This document shows positions 34,080-44,960 of a stretch of DNA of 64,000 bases, piece by piece. The DNA comes from Laburnicola sp. R22_1 (lineage: Eukaryota; Ascomycota; Dothideomycetes; Pleosporales; Didymosphaeriaceae). Below the pieces are notes generated by a model, which saw only the letters and a program-made list of their open reading frames with translations, ran no database searches and had not been told where the DNA came from. The DNA lies in the NCBI GenBank assembly GCA_014281115.1, contig JACONQ010000005.1, forward strand, positions 1,116,001-1,180,000. The letters run 5' to 3'. The stretch's first letter is position 1; each line of letters begins with the position of its first letter. The translations under genes were made by a program, and so were the position numbers.

Positions 34080-36240
34080 TATAATAGCAACTAAGAAGAC
34101 AGCGTAATTACTTAAGAATATTAAAACAGCCTATATTGTTAACAAGACAGTCTAAGATATTATTACTACTATTAAGGCCAAAACTTAACATTTACTAGAA
34201 AAGCTTCTTAAATAAAAACTTAGAATTAAGGTTATAAGTTATCACCTAACTAATAATAGCATACTATACATTAAGAATTAATTATATATCTCTAATAATA
34301 AGGAGATTTATATATATATCCTTAAGCAGGCCTATAATAGCATTACTACTAAATATATTAGTTATAAGAGTACTTATAAGCATATTAGTTACTAGTACTA
34401 CTAGCTATATATAATATATACTATTACCTATTATATTCGCGCCTATATATCTTGCTGCCACAGTAAACTATACTATAACGCTAAGTATAGTTTGCTCTAC
34501 TTACTACTAATTCTAGACTATTACTAGAAATTAATTTTAATAGACTTTATTATTAGTCTGCCACCTTATTATAATAATAATAGAATCTATATAGCTATTA
34601 TAATTATTATAGAATAGCTTAGTAAGAAGAAAAAGTTTATCCCTATAGTTAAGATTATATTAAAGATAGTTATAGAGGCCTTTATTATATATAGTTAGCG
34701 CAAAGAGGGTTTTTTAAAAAATATTATTAGTATCTATAGTTAATAGTTTATATTCCACTTCTAAAAATAACTCTATATACGCCTTAGTATAAAGCTATAA
34801 CTATCTACTAGTTAGTATCCTAAGACTAATAGTTAGACTAAGATTGCTAACACTATGCTAAAGAAGTATTTACACGCATATATTAACTACTAATAAAATA
34901 ACTAGACTCTATACTTGTCTATAGTAGAGTTTATTACTAACTTATTAGTTAGCGAGTTAACTAGCGTAGCACCTTTTATTACTACTAAGGGTTACTTACT
35001 ATATAATAGTATAGAGCCTAAGTAAATATATAATATTAAGTTAGTAAGTAGGAATACTAATACTAGCGAGCGCCCACTTATAACACCTACCTATATAGAT
35101 TATTAACGCGCAAATAACTTTGTTAACTTTTTTATCTACTTATATAACTTTCTACGCAACAATTTATAATAGGTATAAGCTAAGTAGGCTAAGTACACTA
35201 ATATAAAGCGCGCACTAGCACTATTTTTTAAGGTTAGTAATAAGGTAATATTAGATACACGCAATCTAAAGACTAAGAGATCTAGCTCTTTACTTAACTA
35301 CAAAAATAGAAGACCTTTTTATATTATATAAGTTATTAATAATATAGTATATAAGTTTAACCTACCTAAAGAAATAGGCTAATTACACAATATTTTCTAT
35401 CTATAGCTACTATACCTATATAATAAGCAGCCACTTAATAGTTAGGCGTATAATAAAAATAATATACTATTAGATAAATATATAAATAAAGAATATAAGG
35501 TAAAGACTATACTTATCTATTAATTAAATAAGTCTAAGAAGAATCTATACGTTCTTAATTATAGTATTATAAAGTATAAGGTTATATAGAATAGTTTTAA
35601 AGACCCTACCTAGGAGCCTTACTATAACTTACTTAACTACCCTTGTCTAATTGCTATATTTCACGCTAAGAACCTAAGGAAACCTGCTATACTACACAAC
35701 TTTAACAAGCTTATTGCGCGCTAGAATATTATTACTTATCTTATAGCCCTTCTTATTACAGACGTCTATCTAGATATCTAGAGATAGTTAGATATAGATC
35801 TTAAGTTAACAATATATAGTAGTCCTCCTAAAAACCCTTCTAGTAGTAATACTCTTAGTAAGACAGCACATTCTAACTTATACAGTAATAATCCTAGTAG
35901 TAGCTAGCTTAATAGTAGTTACAATAATAATATTAGTTATAATAATACAACTAGCAATTATAATAACGTAACACTAATAGATATAGACAAATTAGATTAA
36001 ATCTATAGTAATTTAGTGTAAATTACTATGAGTTTTATACTAAATTAAAAATAGAGTGTAATAGAGTATAATAGTTATAGTAATTTAGCGTAAATTACTA
36101 TAAGGATTATAATAATTAATAATAGAGTATAAGAGAGCGCAATAGTTATATAGAAACTAATATATAGTTAGATAGTCCTTAGTAGCACTAGAGTTGCTGC
36201 TATAAAGGGGAGGATAGTATTACTAATCTAAGGTACAGCT
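34080..36240 (+). mobile_element. Second Ty3/Gypsy chromovirus, 3' half only, RIP-decayed
   Basis: Reads, through RIP stops, from the end of RNase H (about 34.1 kb) into the integrase zinc domain (34.27-34.50 kb) and the integrase core (LPPYYNNNRIY region near 34.56 kb). After it come a GPF-like KVILDTRNLKTKRSS module near 35.26 kb and a chromodomain-like EPYYNLLNYPCLI segment near 35.62 kb. It ends with a purine-rich AAAGGGGAGGATAG near 36.21 kb, the usual polypurine tract before a Gypsy 3' LTR. Reverse transcriptase and gag are missing. The integrase differs from that of the element at 21-28 kb, so it is a different family. Confidence 0.8.
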
Positions 36241-37480
36241 CCCTCGCTTACGTTATCCTTAGCTATTTTCCCCTTTAGAACTAGCGCAGTTTTAAGCGAG
36301 GCTATATATATAGCCTGCCTATATACCCACCTTACATAGGTATTACTACTATTTTATATTTAAATTCTAATTACTACTATTATCTTATATACAGTATAAT
36401 AACCCCTATAGTGCCCTTATATTCTCTTACTCTTTCTTATTAGCCTTACTCTTAAAGCTATTAGTCTTAAGCTTTTTTAGGCCTACCTTATATACATTAT
36501 ATAAACGCTTTTTATATACACTACTATAATTAAAGATTTATTTACCTATACAACTCTATAGTATAAAAGGGCCTTTCCCCTTACTAGCGGCAATTCTACG
36601 CTTAGCTAGGGCTACTTAGTAGGCCCTTAGATTAACTTTATTCTTAATCTTATCCTACTTTTTATATATAGCTATTAGTTTTGCCTCTAACTAGTTGCCT
36701 ACTTTTTATTAATTAACTAATACGTAATAATAGAATATAATAATATACTACTCCTTTAATTCTTAAAGTAGATCTATATAAGCTCTTCTTTTTCTATATA
36801 AGCTATTAATGATTTTACACTTTAGAAAGTAGTTAGTAGTCCTTATTATTATAAAGCTTCTTCTTAAGCTAATATTATATAGCTTAATTAGCTAATTTAG
36901 TAAAGTCTAGTACCTTGTTTCTTTACTATAGAGTATATCGCAAGACCTCTATATAATAGTATAGGCGCTATTACTAAGTGCACCTTTAAATAGCACTTTA
37001 TAGTTAGTAGGATAACTTTTCTAACAACTACTTTATTTATAATAAAAAAAATAGTACTAACCTCTTTATCTCTAGATATAAAGCCCTATCTATATTAGTA
37101 TATAGTGTAATAAAAGGCTATAATTACTAAATATCTTAGTAAGATCCTTCTACTTATTGCGCTTAAAATTTGCTAGTATCTATAGGCCGCTACTTAGGAA
37201 GCTCTCTAGAATATTAGAAGACTCTTTCTTAACAAATACTATAGTATAGGGTATAATAATAGTACGTAATAACTATAGTTAATATTATAGAAATAATAAA
37301 AATATTATTATTATTATAAAAGGTAGCTATAGAGGCCTATATATATAAGCGAGGCGCTAATAACACTAGTGTGTTTTCTTTACTTACCTTGCCGCCTACT
37401 TAGCTACTTTACCTTACTACCCTCCTAGCTACTTTTTTAATACTTTATAGCCTTAACTACTATATAACCTTAATTTCTAA
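36241..37480. other. RIP-decayed DNA, probably 3' LTR plus unassigned sequence
   Basis: The first part should be the 3' LTR of the second chromovirus but no partner LTR was found. From 36.45 to 37.25 kb the minus strand reads in places like a basic protein (for example LAKRRIAASKGKGPFIL), but no family could be named. Confidence 0.4.
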
Positions 37481-38010
37481 AATAATAGCACATACTAGGC
37501 TAGCTAAATACTCTAAACTAGTTACTAGCAAATCTTAAGTATAAAAAAAAGCTGCTAGCTACTAAGGCTACGCGAAAGGCGCCTCGCAAAACACTACCTA
37601 TCGCGCTAAAAAGAAAGCACTACTAGAAGCTAGGTAGTATATTATTATTATAGCTATTTATTATATATATATTCTAATAATATATAGCTATTACGCTTAG
37701 AAAAATTAAAAAGTACTAAAAGAGTATTAAGCTCCTTATTAAAAAAAGGCTATTCTGCCGTCTTATTAAGAAAATAGTGTAAGATAATAATAAGAAATAT
37801 CTGCGCTTCTAGTCTACTGCGCTAGCTGCTCTCTAAGAGGCAATAGAGGCTTTTATAGTTAGAATATTTAAAGGTATTTCTTTATACTACTCTACTCCTA
37901 CTATAAAATAAATACTAATATCTCTAAATACTAATATTAACGCTATTTATATAAAATAGATTACTATATAGACTAAGAATATATAGCTAGCAAATAGATA
38001 CTATAAGAAG
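37481..38010 (+). pseudogene. RIP-killed histone H3 (variant) gene with introns
   Basis: The histone fold is readable along 37690-37872: LRKIKKY, stop, KSIKLLIKK..F..RLIKKIV, stop, then YLRF, stop, STALAAL, stop, EAIEAFIV. It aligns without gaps to the H3 core. The stops fall at the Gln codons of YQKS, AQDF, FQSS and LQEA, as C-to-T in CAA/CAG predicts. The end, N-AIYIK..ITI..TKNIQLA at about 37,933-37,995, matches the last H3 helix. Upstream, ATKATRKAPRKTLP-like tail sequence begins about 37,555 and a decayed start is near 37,484. Two intron-like gaps are visible, about 37,634-37,687 (ends ATATAG) and about 37,873-37,926. It is therefore a genomic duplicate, not a retrocopy. Whether the parent was H3 or a variant such as CenH3 is unresolved. 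Confidence 0.85.
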
Positions 38011-38952
38011 TATATAGATACTAAGTATATAGATACTAAGTAAATAGTAAAGCGCTTAGTTAGGTTTAATATATATATTTAACACTAAAACTATACTTTT
38101 ACTATAATAAGTAAACATAATAATTGCTACTATAATAATAACGGTATTTTTATAGTAATTTACTATAAAAATTATATATAGCTAATAAAAAATATAATTA
38201 GTTAAACCTAATATAACCTAGTCTGTACAACTATAACCTAACCTATACCTATTACTAGCGCAAAATCTATAGGTAGAGATTAGGTTAGAGTTAGAGTCTT
38301 ACGTAAGGGAATCTAACCTTAACCTAATCTATACCTATTTGCCAGCCTATATTAAAGTAAAGATTTAGTGTACTAGGTATTACTAATATTATAAAAGACT
38401 TATATACTATGTGTATAGTAATCTATAGCTATACTATAGCTATTAAATTACGAGCATAATAACTAAACTATAGTTAAGTATTCTATTACCTACACTACTT
38501 CTACAGTTGCGACTTCGCAGTCCACTATAGCTCTCTAATAGTCTACTAGTTAAGAGATAATATATAACTTAGTTATACTTAACTATTTATTAACTACTAT
38601 TATTAATACTGCTATATAAAAAGTTAATAATAAAATTATTATTATTTTGTGTATATTTTATTACTACTACTATATACTAAGTACTAGATTTTAGTGCCTT
38701 CTATTTTACTCCTCTCTATATATAGTGTAGACTTAACCTTAGTTAGAATTTTTATATAATAAAGATCTTTAATATAAAATTACACTATAAGTTTTACTAT
38801 TTATAACTAACTATTCTTTTTATTTACTAAGTAGGGGCACTACTTTTTTAATTAAGATAAAAGCCTTTATTATTCTATCTCTAGATAGTTAATTTAACGC
38901 AATATAAAGTAATATAATTATAAAGTCTAAGCGTTAGCGGCCAAAAGTAGTA
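38011..38952. other. RIP-decayed DNA, unassigned
   Basis: Includes a local inverted repeat around CTAACCTATACC / GGTTAGAG (38.2-38.3 kb). A segment at about 38,822-38,900 resembles the insert nested in the right TIR element. Confidence 0.4.
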
Positions 38953-40030
38953 CACTATATTAGAAAAAGTTTTAAGTAAGTATAAGCACCTAGAATACCT
39001 AAGCGACTCTAAATACGCCTACGCATACCTATACACTAAATACGCTTAAAGCGCACTAGTAATACTACTTTTTTCTTAGTGTGTATATATATAAGGTTGC
39101 GTAAGAATGCGTACCTATACTACTAGTATATCTAGGATATATAGGGCACCTATACTATTAAAATAATACTAATTAATTAGCAAATAAAGCTTTTTAAATA
39201 GCTAGAATTTAAAAAAGCTTAGTAAGCTTTTAAAAAAATTTTAAAGTATACAATTAAAGTTTCTTACTAGATAGTAAGTACTAGTTAATATAATAGTACT
39301 AATTACTAGCGTGTTATATAGAACTTCTACCTAACTCTAAATTCTAAGTTTTATGAGTTTAAAAATAGAAAAAAATTTAGTTTTATAATTATTTAAAAGA
39401 ATTAGATTAGGCGAAAAATTAGTGGCTTAGTAAAGAATACTATTTTAAAAAGTTTAAACTTTAATACTTTTAACTACTTTATTATTATTATGACTTTTTT
39501 AAAAATTTATATAATAATTTATTAGTACTATATTTTTATATAATAATATTTTTATATAATTACCTTTTTACGCCTTTTTTAATTACTAAGCAGGGGGCTC
39601 TACTTTTTTGTTATATTATTTAAGATAAAAGCCTTTGTCGTCCTACCCCTAGGTAGATAAAATATCGTTACATATAATAATATTACGTAATATATATAAT
39701 AACTAGTAAAATAAAGAGTTTTTTTAATTACTAACTAATTATGTAGTAAAAATAGTATTTTTAAATTAAATAATTAAAGACTAGTATTTTCTCTATAAAT
39801 CTATTAAAAAATAAAATTATAGCTTTACTAGTAAAAAAGTTATAAAGCTTTAAAAAAATTACTTATTTAGACTATTTATGCATATCTGCGCAAGTTTACG
39901 CATGTCTATATATCTTTAAGCATTTTTATGCTAGTAAATTGCTTGTGCAAAAATGCTCACAAATGCGCAAGTCTGCGCACGTCTGCGCACGATTCGCATA
40001 GTTAAGCAGAAAAACTTTCCTGATGTAGTG
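38953..40030 (+). mobile_element. ~1.08-kb TIR element, right copy, at the isochore edge
   Basis: The left end CACTATATTAGAAAAAGTTT is inverted at the right end (reverse complement CACTACATCAGGAAAGTTTT). Both ends are flanked by TA (38951-38952 and 40031-40032), suggesting a TA target. It is collinear with 31823-32792 but about 110 bp longer owing to a nested insert. Its right terminus is the last AT-rich base pair before unique gene-rich DNA. No transposase is encoded. Confidence 0.75.
39553..39680. mobile_element. Small insert nested in the right TIR element
   Basis: Absent from the left copy. It carries TTACTAAGCAGGGGGCTCTA and a block ending GATAAAAGCCTTTGTCGTCC. A similar but RIPed sequence lies at about 38,822-38,900. 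The borders are approximate because the flanks are TAATAAT-rich. Confidence 0.55.
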
Positions 40031-40271
40031 TAGCGGCGCCGCCGATCCTGTGACATGTCGGTGCATGGCGGCACGTAGGGCTGATTAGAGTACGCCCCGG
40101 GCATTGCTTGCTACTGTTCCTCCTCAGCTTCACCCCCGCCGTCACTAATACAATTACGAACCGAGCTTCCCCCTCTCTCCGTCTCAACCTACTTTTGACA
40201 AATTGTGGAGCAACACCGCACCTCGTCTTGGCGTCGTTCTGTTGTCAGATCAGAGCGAGAGTACGTAAGCC

Positions 40272-41489
40272 ATGGCGGACATGCAACCTGAGAAACTACA
40301 CGCGGCCTGCGACGAGTGCCGTGAGTTGGACAGCTTCCATTCCTCGTATATGTCGAGGCTAAAGTGCCGGCACAGGTACGAGGAAGCTGAAGTGCTCGGG
40401 AGACACGCCGGCCTGTATCCGCTGCGTGCGGGAGAGCATAGGATGCGTGTACTCACCCCAGAAGCCCATGGGACGGCCGAGGAAGAGGAGAAGAGATGAT
40501 GTACCGCTTGAAGACACTGCCGAGTTGCAGACAGAGCCTAGCCCCACCGTCAACGGCTTTTCCATGCAGCCGCTGGGAAATGGCGGTCTGGCATCGCAGA
40601 CTGACCTGAGCGTCGACTTTCCTGGTTTCGCAGACCTGTCTACAGGTAACGCCTTCTCCAGTTCTTCCATGTCGCCAGCTTATTTGGAAACCTTCGGACA
40701 AGCGGCTGCACAGGACTTCAGGCAAGTCGTGCGTATACGGGTCGCGGAAGCCCAACGTCTAATATTGTGTCCAGTTTTGTCTTGGATTCAATGGACCCTT
40801 CCTTGTGGAATGCAACACCATACGATTCAGGTCATGGTTCCCATGAGATAGAGACAGGCCCTTGCAGTTGTCTCTCGCTCATGTACCTTACTCTCACCGA
40901 CCTGCAGGCACTCAACAACTTCTCTTTTCCCGCCGTAATCCCGCGCCTGCGTCATGCCTTAACCGCGGCCTCTACCATGATTCACTGTCCCAAATGCCCT
41001 ACAGAGGTCTTTACCAGCATCCAGAATATGCAGACTCTCAACGCCCTGCTCTGCGCAATCGCAGGGCGCTTCCACAAAGTACTCGCCGAAATTGATGCTG
41101 AAGCTGCCCGACTCGAACAAAGTGGAGAAAAGAAGTCGTATCGTGTAGGTGACAACAGCCCGGAGAACGCGCATTTACATACAGGCGATTTGAGCTGTCC
41201 CATGGGATATGACATCAAACTTGACGCCCAGGACTGGAGAAAGCTGGCGAAACAGATGCTCAAGACTGAGATCGAAGGTGGAGGGCACAACCCAACGCCG
41301 CTTCTTGGGTTAGTAGAGGACTTGGAAAAGCGGCAGGAGAGGTGGCACTGTGATAAGAGCATGCATACAGAGGAACGGACAAGATTGTTTGGTGGAGAAC
41401 ACACGTGCAGGTCGAATGGTAATGACGCGATGTGTTTGAAGATGGTGCGTCATATCCGAATAATGGTAGAGCAAATGAACTGGGACTGA
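40272..41489 (+). CDS. Zn2Cys6 transcription factor, AflR-like
   Basis: Three exons, 40272-40320, 40376-40721 and 40775-41489; 369 aa. Intron 1 (55 nt, GTGAGT...GCACAG) splits the zinc cluster. Splicing gives ACDECRTRKLKCSGDTPACIRCVRES, truncated here by length, with all six Cys in C-x2-C-x6-C spacing. A basic RPRKRRR follows and may be the nuclear signal. Intron 2 (53 nt) is of GC-AG type (AG|GCAAGT...GTCCAG), giving DFSFVLDSMDPSLW. The C-terminal half has the LTLTDLQALN and HCPKCP segments seen in the aflatoxin-regulatory-protein family, so it may control a secondary-metabolite cluster. No biosynthetic genes are adjacent on the right; the left side is the RIPed block, 240 bp from its ATG. 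Confidence 0.85.
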
Positions 41490-41848
41490 GGAATGATAAC
41501 ATCTCCACAAGCGGGGCCTTGTACGGTAATGGTTATGGCACAGTGCGGTGTGGTCGCTTTGGTCAACATTGCAGTACAATGCCTGGCCGATGGGCCTCTT
41601 GTTGTCAAGTTCTCAAAAGTCAAGCCCTATAGGAGTTCCGCGCTCGTATCACAGAATTCAATGTGGAAATTTGAGTTGGTGCCACTTCCGTGCGCCCGTA
41701 ACACACTCGAAGCTTCCGTGCTCATTTATTGATGTAGGGTGCTGAAATATTTATCAATGCCAGTGTCCCACGTGGTGCGAGCCCTTGACCCACGGGCATA
41801 TATAAGTACAGGCGCCGTAAGTGAGCACAGCGAATGCTAGAAGAGACA
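41490..41848. other. Convergent 3' flanks
   Basis: Spacer between the AflR-like gene and the CIA30-domain gene. Nothing else is seen. Confidence 0.5.
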
Positions 41849-42696
41849 TCAACTGAGGCGCGCGAAACATAGCCCTCCTACTGTTTTCCTATTTCCAAAT
41901 GTCAGCAAGGTACACATCACCCTTTCGGCTGCACTAACCCCAGTAGAGCCGTTCTCCAGATCATTTGACTTTGTAACGGCCTTGATTGATTTAACCGTGA
42001 GAGAAAAGTCGCCTTCTTGATCTCCGAAGAAGCTGGTGCACATTAGTACTCATGACAAAGAGCGCAGACTATCATCAACAATACCTCCTCATCATGATAC
42101 TGAATCTTCTAACATTCTTCGTGTCAAGTGGCTTAACCCCCTCCTTTTCCTTCCCCCGGTACGTTGGCTTCAGCTCCTTCCACGGTACGAACACAAAAGA
42201 GCTCTCAGCCCCAGCCGCGTCCTTTGAGATGGCGAAATCATATTCCCACGAAATAGTCGCCTGGTCTCCCCCATTGTCGGGATTTCGAGGCAGGAGCTCA
42301 TCTTTCAGGATGATGGTGTATCGCTTGCCGTCTGATTTACCCAGATCTACAAGAATGCCATCGTAGGCAGAGAGATCCCAGGTGCTGTCTTCGGTTGTGG
42401 TGCGTTGACTGGCGAAGCCTGTGCCGCCAAGTGTTTTGATGTCGAGATGTCCGTGGAAGCGCGCGTCTGAACCTGCGATGTCAAGATAAGACTGCGGAAG
42501 GAATGAGTTGAATGCTCATAGCAGGAGAACTTTCGGATGCACATTACCTGTGACTTGCCGCCGCGCACCCGATCGTCACTTGCAGTCCAGTCCGAGGCTT
42601 TCCATGATCTGCACCTGGTCAGCGCGCGATTGTATTCAACAGTAAAGCTTCTTACTCTGCTCCCCCGAATAATACAAGTTCTTTTTCTTTGGCCAT
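41849..42696 (-). CDS. CIA30 (NDUFAF1-like) domain protein
   Basis: CIA30 proteins assist assembly of mitochondrial complex I; fungi also have paralogues of unknown role. Four exons: 42656-42696, 42548-42614, 42085-42491 and 41849-42032; 232 aa. The introns are 41, 56 and 52 nt, all GT-AG. The spliced product begins MAKEKELVLFGGAECRSW and has the domain signature DWTASDDRVRGGKSQSYLD. Next come ARFHGHLDIKTLGG, the strand WDLSAYDGILVDLG, and the end segment RFSIMMRSFFGDQEGDFSL. The last ~35 residues after IKAVTK are atypical and may reflect an unrecognised last intron. No mitochondrial targeting peptide is evident, so a cytosolic paralogue is possible. It is divergent from the DUF202 gene with 228 bp between starts. 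Confidence 0.85.
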
Positions 42697-42924
42697 GTTG
42701 ATGATTAACCGAGTGTTTGCGTTCAATGGAAGTGTGAAGACAGTGAAGTGCGATCCGTAGCTTCCGCCTCGTGATCTTCATGACCTCAGCAACTTCCCGT
42801 TGCGGGTCTGGCGTCCGTGCACTCGGCCCGCCAGTGAAACCGTCTAGACTTCGAACTACACATATCATTCATTCATATCCGTTTATAGTCGGCTTAACAT
42901 TACGCAAGCACTATCCACCACATC

Positions 42925-43639
42925 ATGGACTTCCGATCGATAGATCGCATGCGCGATTCCGACGAATCGCTTATAGACGAGCCCTTCCGCCCGTTTTACA
43001 ACTTCTGGGCACCGAAGCCGGTCCTCGTGCACCAGTGAGGCTAAATCCACCTTGGAGCCGAAGGCGTCGCTGATGATTATAGGGCCAACAATTATGAGCG
43101 TGAGGCGTTTATAGAGAGACCGTGGCTGGGGGTGTTACTGTTTGACAACAACGCCTCGGATGCAAGGGACCATGCTGCAAATGAACGGAGTAGGTTTTGA
43201 AGAGTACGGTGATATAGGACAGAGTTTGACTAGATGAGCAGCTTTCCTGTCGTGGTTGAGGCTGTCGGTGTACATGGCTATTGTGTCAGTTGCGATCATT
43301 ATGAACTTTCATCTCAAGTCTGAGCCCAGTGCCGTTGGTAAGTGCTCTTTCTCTGGAAAGAGTCGCTCCTGTGTCTTCCCTGTGCAGTCTCTGCGCCGTC
43401 ACTGACTTGTTGTAGAAAGGAGTTACTCCCTTCCATTTGGCATCATCTTTTGGGTACTGTCGGTAGCATGCCTTGGGGCGGGGCTAGCCAATTATATCAA
43501 GACCATTTCAAGATATAGCAGACGAACAGCGCTGGTACAAGCTGGGTGGAAGACGCAAACGGTGTTCACAGTGGTCGCGACCGCCATTGTAGCGGCATGC
43601 ATCTTATTTTTGTCTACAAACGCGCAGACACGCCGATAA
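42925..43639 (+). CDS. DUF202-domain membrane protein
   Basis: Four exons: 42925-43034, 43083-43189, 43242-43337 and 43416-43639; 178 aa. The introns are 48, 52 and 78 nt. Joining them gives a continuous fungal DUF202 protein: an acidic N-terminus (MRDSDESLIDEPFRPFYNFW), the conserved ERPWLGVLLFDN and DHAANERTFLSWLRLSVYM motifs, then three membrane helices (VYMAIVSVAIIMNF, FGIIFWVLSVACLGAGL, TVFTVVATAIVAACILFL). The family is related to the membrane part of the vacuolar VTC complex, but its function is not established. Each splice is fixed by the conserved motif it restores. Confidence 0.85.
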
Positions 43640-43774
43640 ATGTTCAGCCTGGGATTATTCGCTTAGAGGTCTCATAAATGCTACTTTCATGACCTTTGCC
43701 TGGCCATCGATGCCTTGAAAGCGTATCCATTCGCAAATAGAAGTCCCTAACAGCCTAAGCGTATATGAATGCCG

Positions 43775-44746
43775 TTAATCCGCCTCTAGAACAGCCCAAG
43801 TCGTGTCGTCAACAGTCGTGTATATGAGACCTCCGGAAAGCAAGTCATCACCCGCCTTGGCGACCTCAGCAGTGTCGATGCCGAGCTGGGCGGCAATGAC
43901 CTGTGAGTGCAGTCCTTCTTGCGTTTGCGGCGATTCCCTCATGAACTGGAACACGCGCTTGGCGACGGCACTGTATCCCGACAAATCTGCACCCACGTAT
44001 GCACCGCCTCCTACCTGCTGAGCAGCACTGCTGGTGGTAGCCGCACCGCCCGTGTTGTTGGAGCCGCCGAGTGGGCCCTTGGTGTAGTACAGGTGCACTG
44101 CTGTCGCCTCCAACATGTGGTATGAGACTTCGTTCATGTCGTCTACCGGACGTATGATCTGCGCGTTGACGTGTCGCCGGTCGTGAAAGCTCTTCAGCTT
44201 GCCCCACGCCCGACAGTAGGCATTCTCAACGAGCCGTGATTTCAGCGGGCTCGTCTCCATGGCGTCGGCATCGTTCCATTGTTTCACCTCGATACTGCCT
44301 GTACCGTCGTCGAGCTTGTATGTGATGTTGGTCGTTTGCGTGGCGATGTTGCGTATTTGGCCGACAAAGGTGAGCTGCCGGAGTTAGGAGAGCAATACTC
44401 AGAAAGCAGGGCAATAAACAGTACCTGCGTGACCTTGGCGCCGTCGATCTTGAAGTCGTCCGACGGGTCGGGCTGCGCATCGAGAATCTGCTTGATGGTA
44501 ACCGGCCGGAGCGTGTCCTGCCTGTTGTCCTGGGGTCTGTTAGAAGCCAGGTCCACGTGTAATGAATAGCAAAGAAAACCCACCCGTCCTCTGCTAGGGC
44601 TGCTCTGGCTTCCCCCATCAGGCATGAAGCCACCGCCGCCGCCGCCTCCACCCCCGCTGTACGACGTGTACGACGTCTCGTAGTTATTGTAGTCTACCGA
44701 TGTCAGCGTGCGGCCCTTGGCTGTCGACAGCTCGGGACGTACTCAT
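43775..44746 (-). CDS. RPA2: Replication protein A 32-kDa subunit (RPA2)
   Basis: Middle subunit of the heterotrimeric single-strand DNA-binding complex in replication and repair. Four exons: 44743-44746, 44584-44693, 44425-44529 and 43775-44374; 272 aa. The first exon is only ATGA; its 49-nt intron (GTACGT...CTGAC...GGTAG) joins it to give [13 protein letters not shown], the typical fungal N-terminus, followed by a Gly9 run. The OB fold runs from RPVTIKQIL to about HLYYTKGP ([25 protein letters not shown], and the [21 protein letters not shown] strand). After a Gly/Ala-rich linker comes the C-terminal winged helix ([13 protein letters not shown]). It is divergent from DBP10 with 214 bp between starts. 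Confidence 0.94.
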
Positions 44747-44960
44747 GGTTGGCCGGACGTGTTGCGTTTGCGTCGTCGACGTCTCAGGCGGAACGAGGGG
44801 CAACACGGACGCGACGCGTTCTGCTTACGTGGGAAGTCTCGACCCCGCGTGCGCTAGCTGCGCCAAGATTTCGGGGTCCGAGCTTTGGAATTTTCGTTCG
44901 ACGGCCCGCGACCAAGCTCGCCTTGCGTATCCAGGGCTCCGTACGGCACCATCACCGACT

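Larger units (their letters stand above)
20600..40030. other. AT-rich, RIP-mutated isochore
   Basis: Composition changes abruptly at both ends. Inside, TpA is the dominant dinucleotide, CpA/TpG are scarce, and remaining C and G sit mostly in GC, CG or CT/AG contexts. Former Gln codons are converted to TAA/TAG in the retroelement and in a histone H3 copy, and Asp/Gly to Asn/Ser, as expected from C-to-T on both strands. That is the classic effect of RIP in Pezizomycotina. No intact host gene is present in the block. Confidence 0.9.

Noticed and set aside
31823..40030. 8.2-kb LTR element with ~1-kb direct terminal repeats
   Set aside because: Each repeat has its own inverted termini, and the sequence between them contains unrelated elements, so they are two TIR elements in the same orientation.
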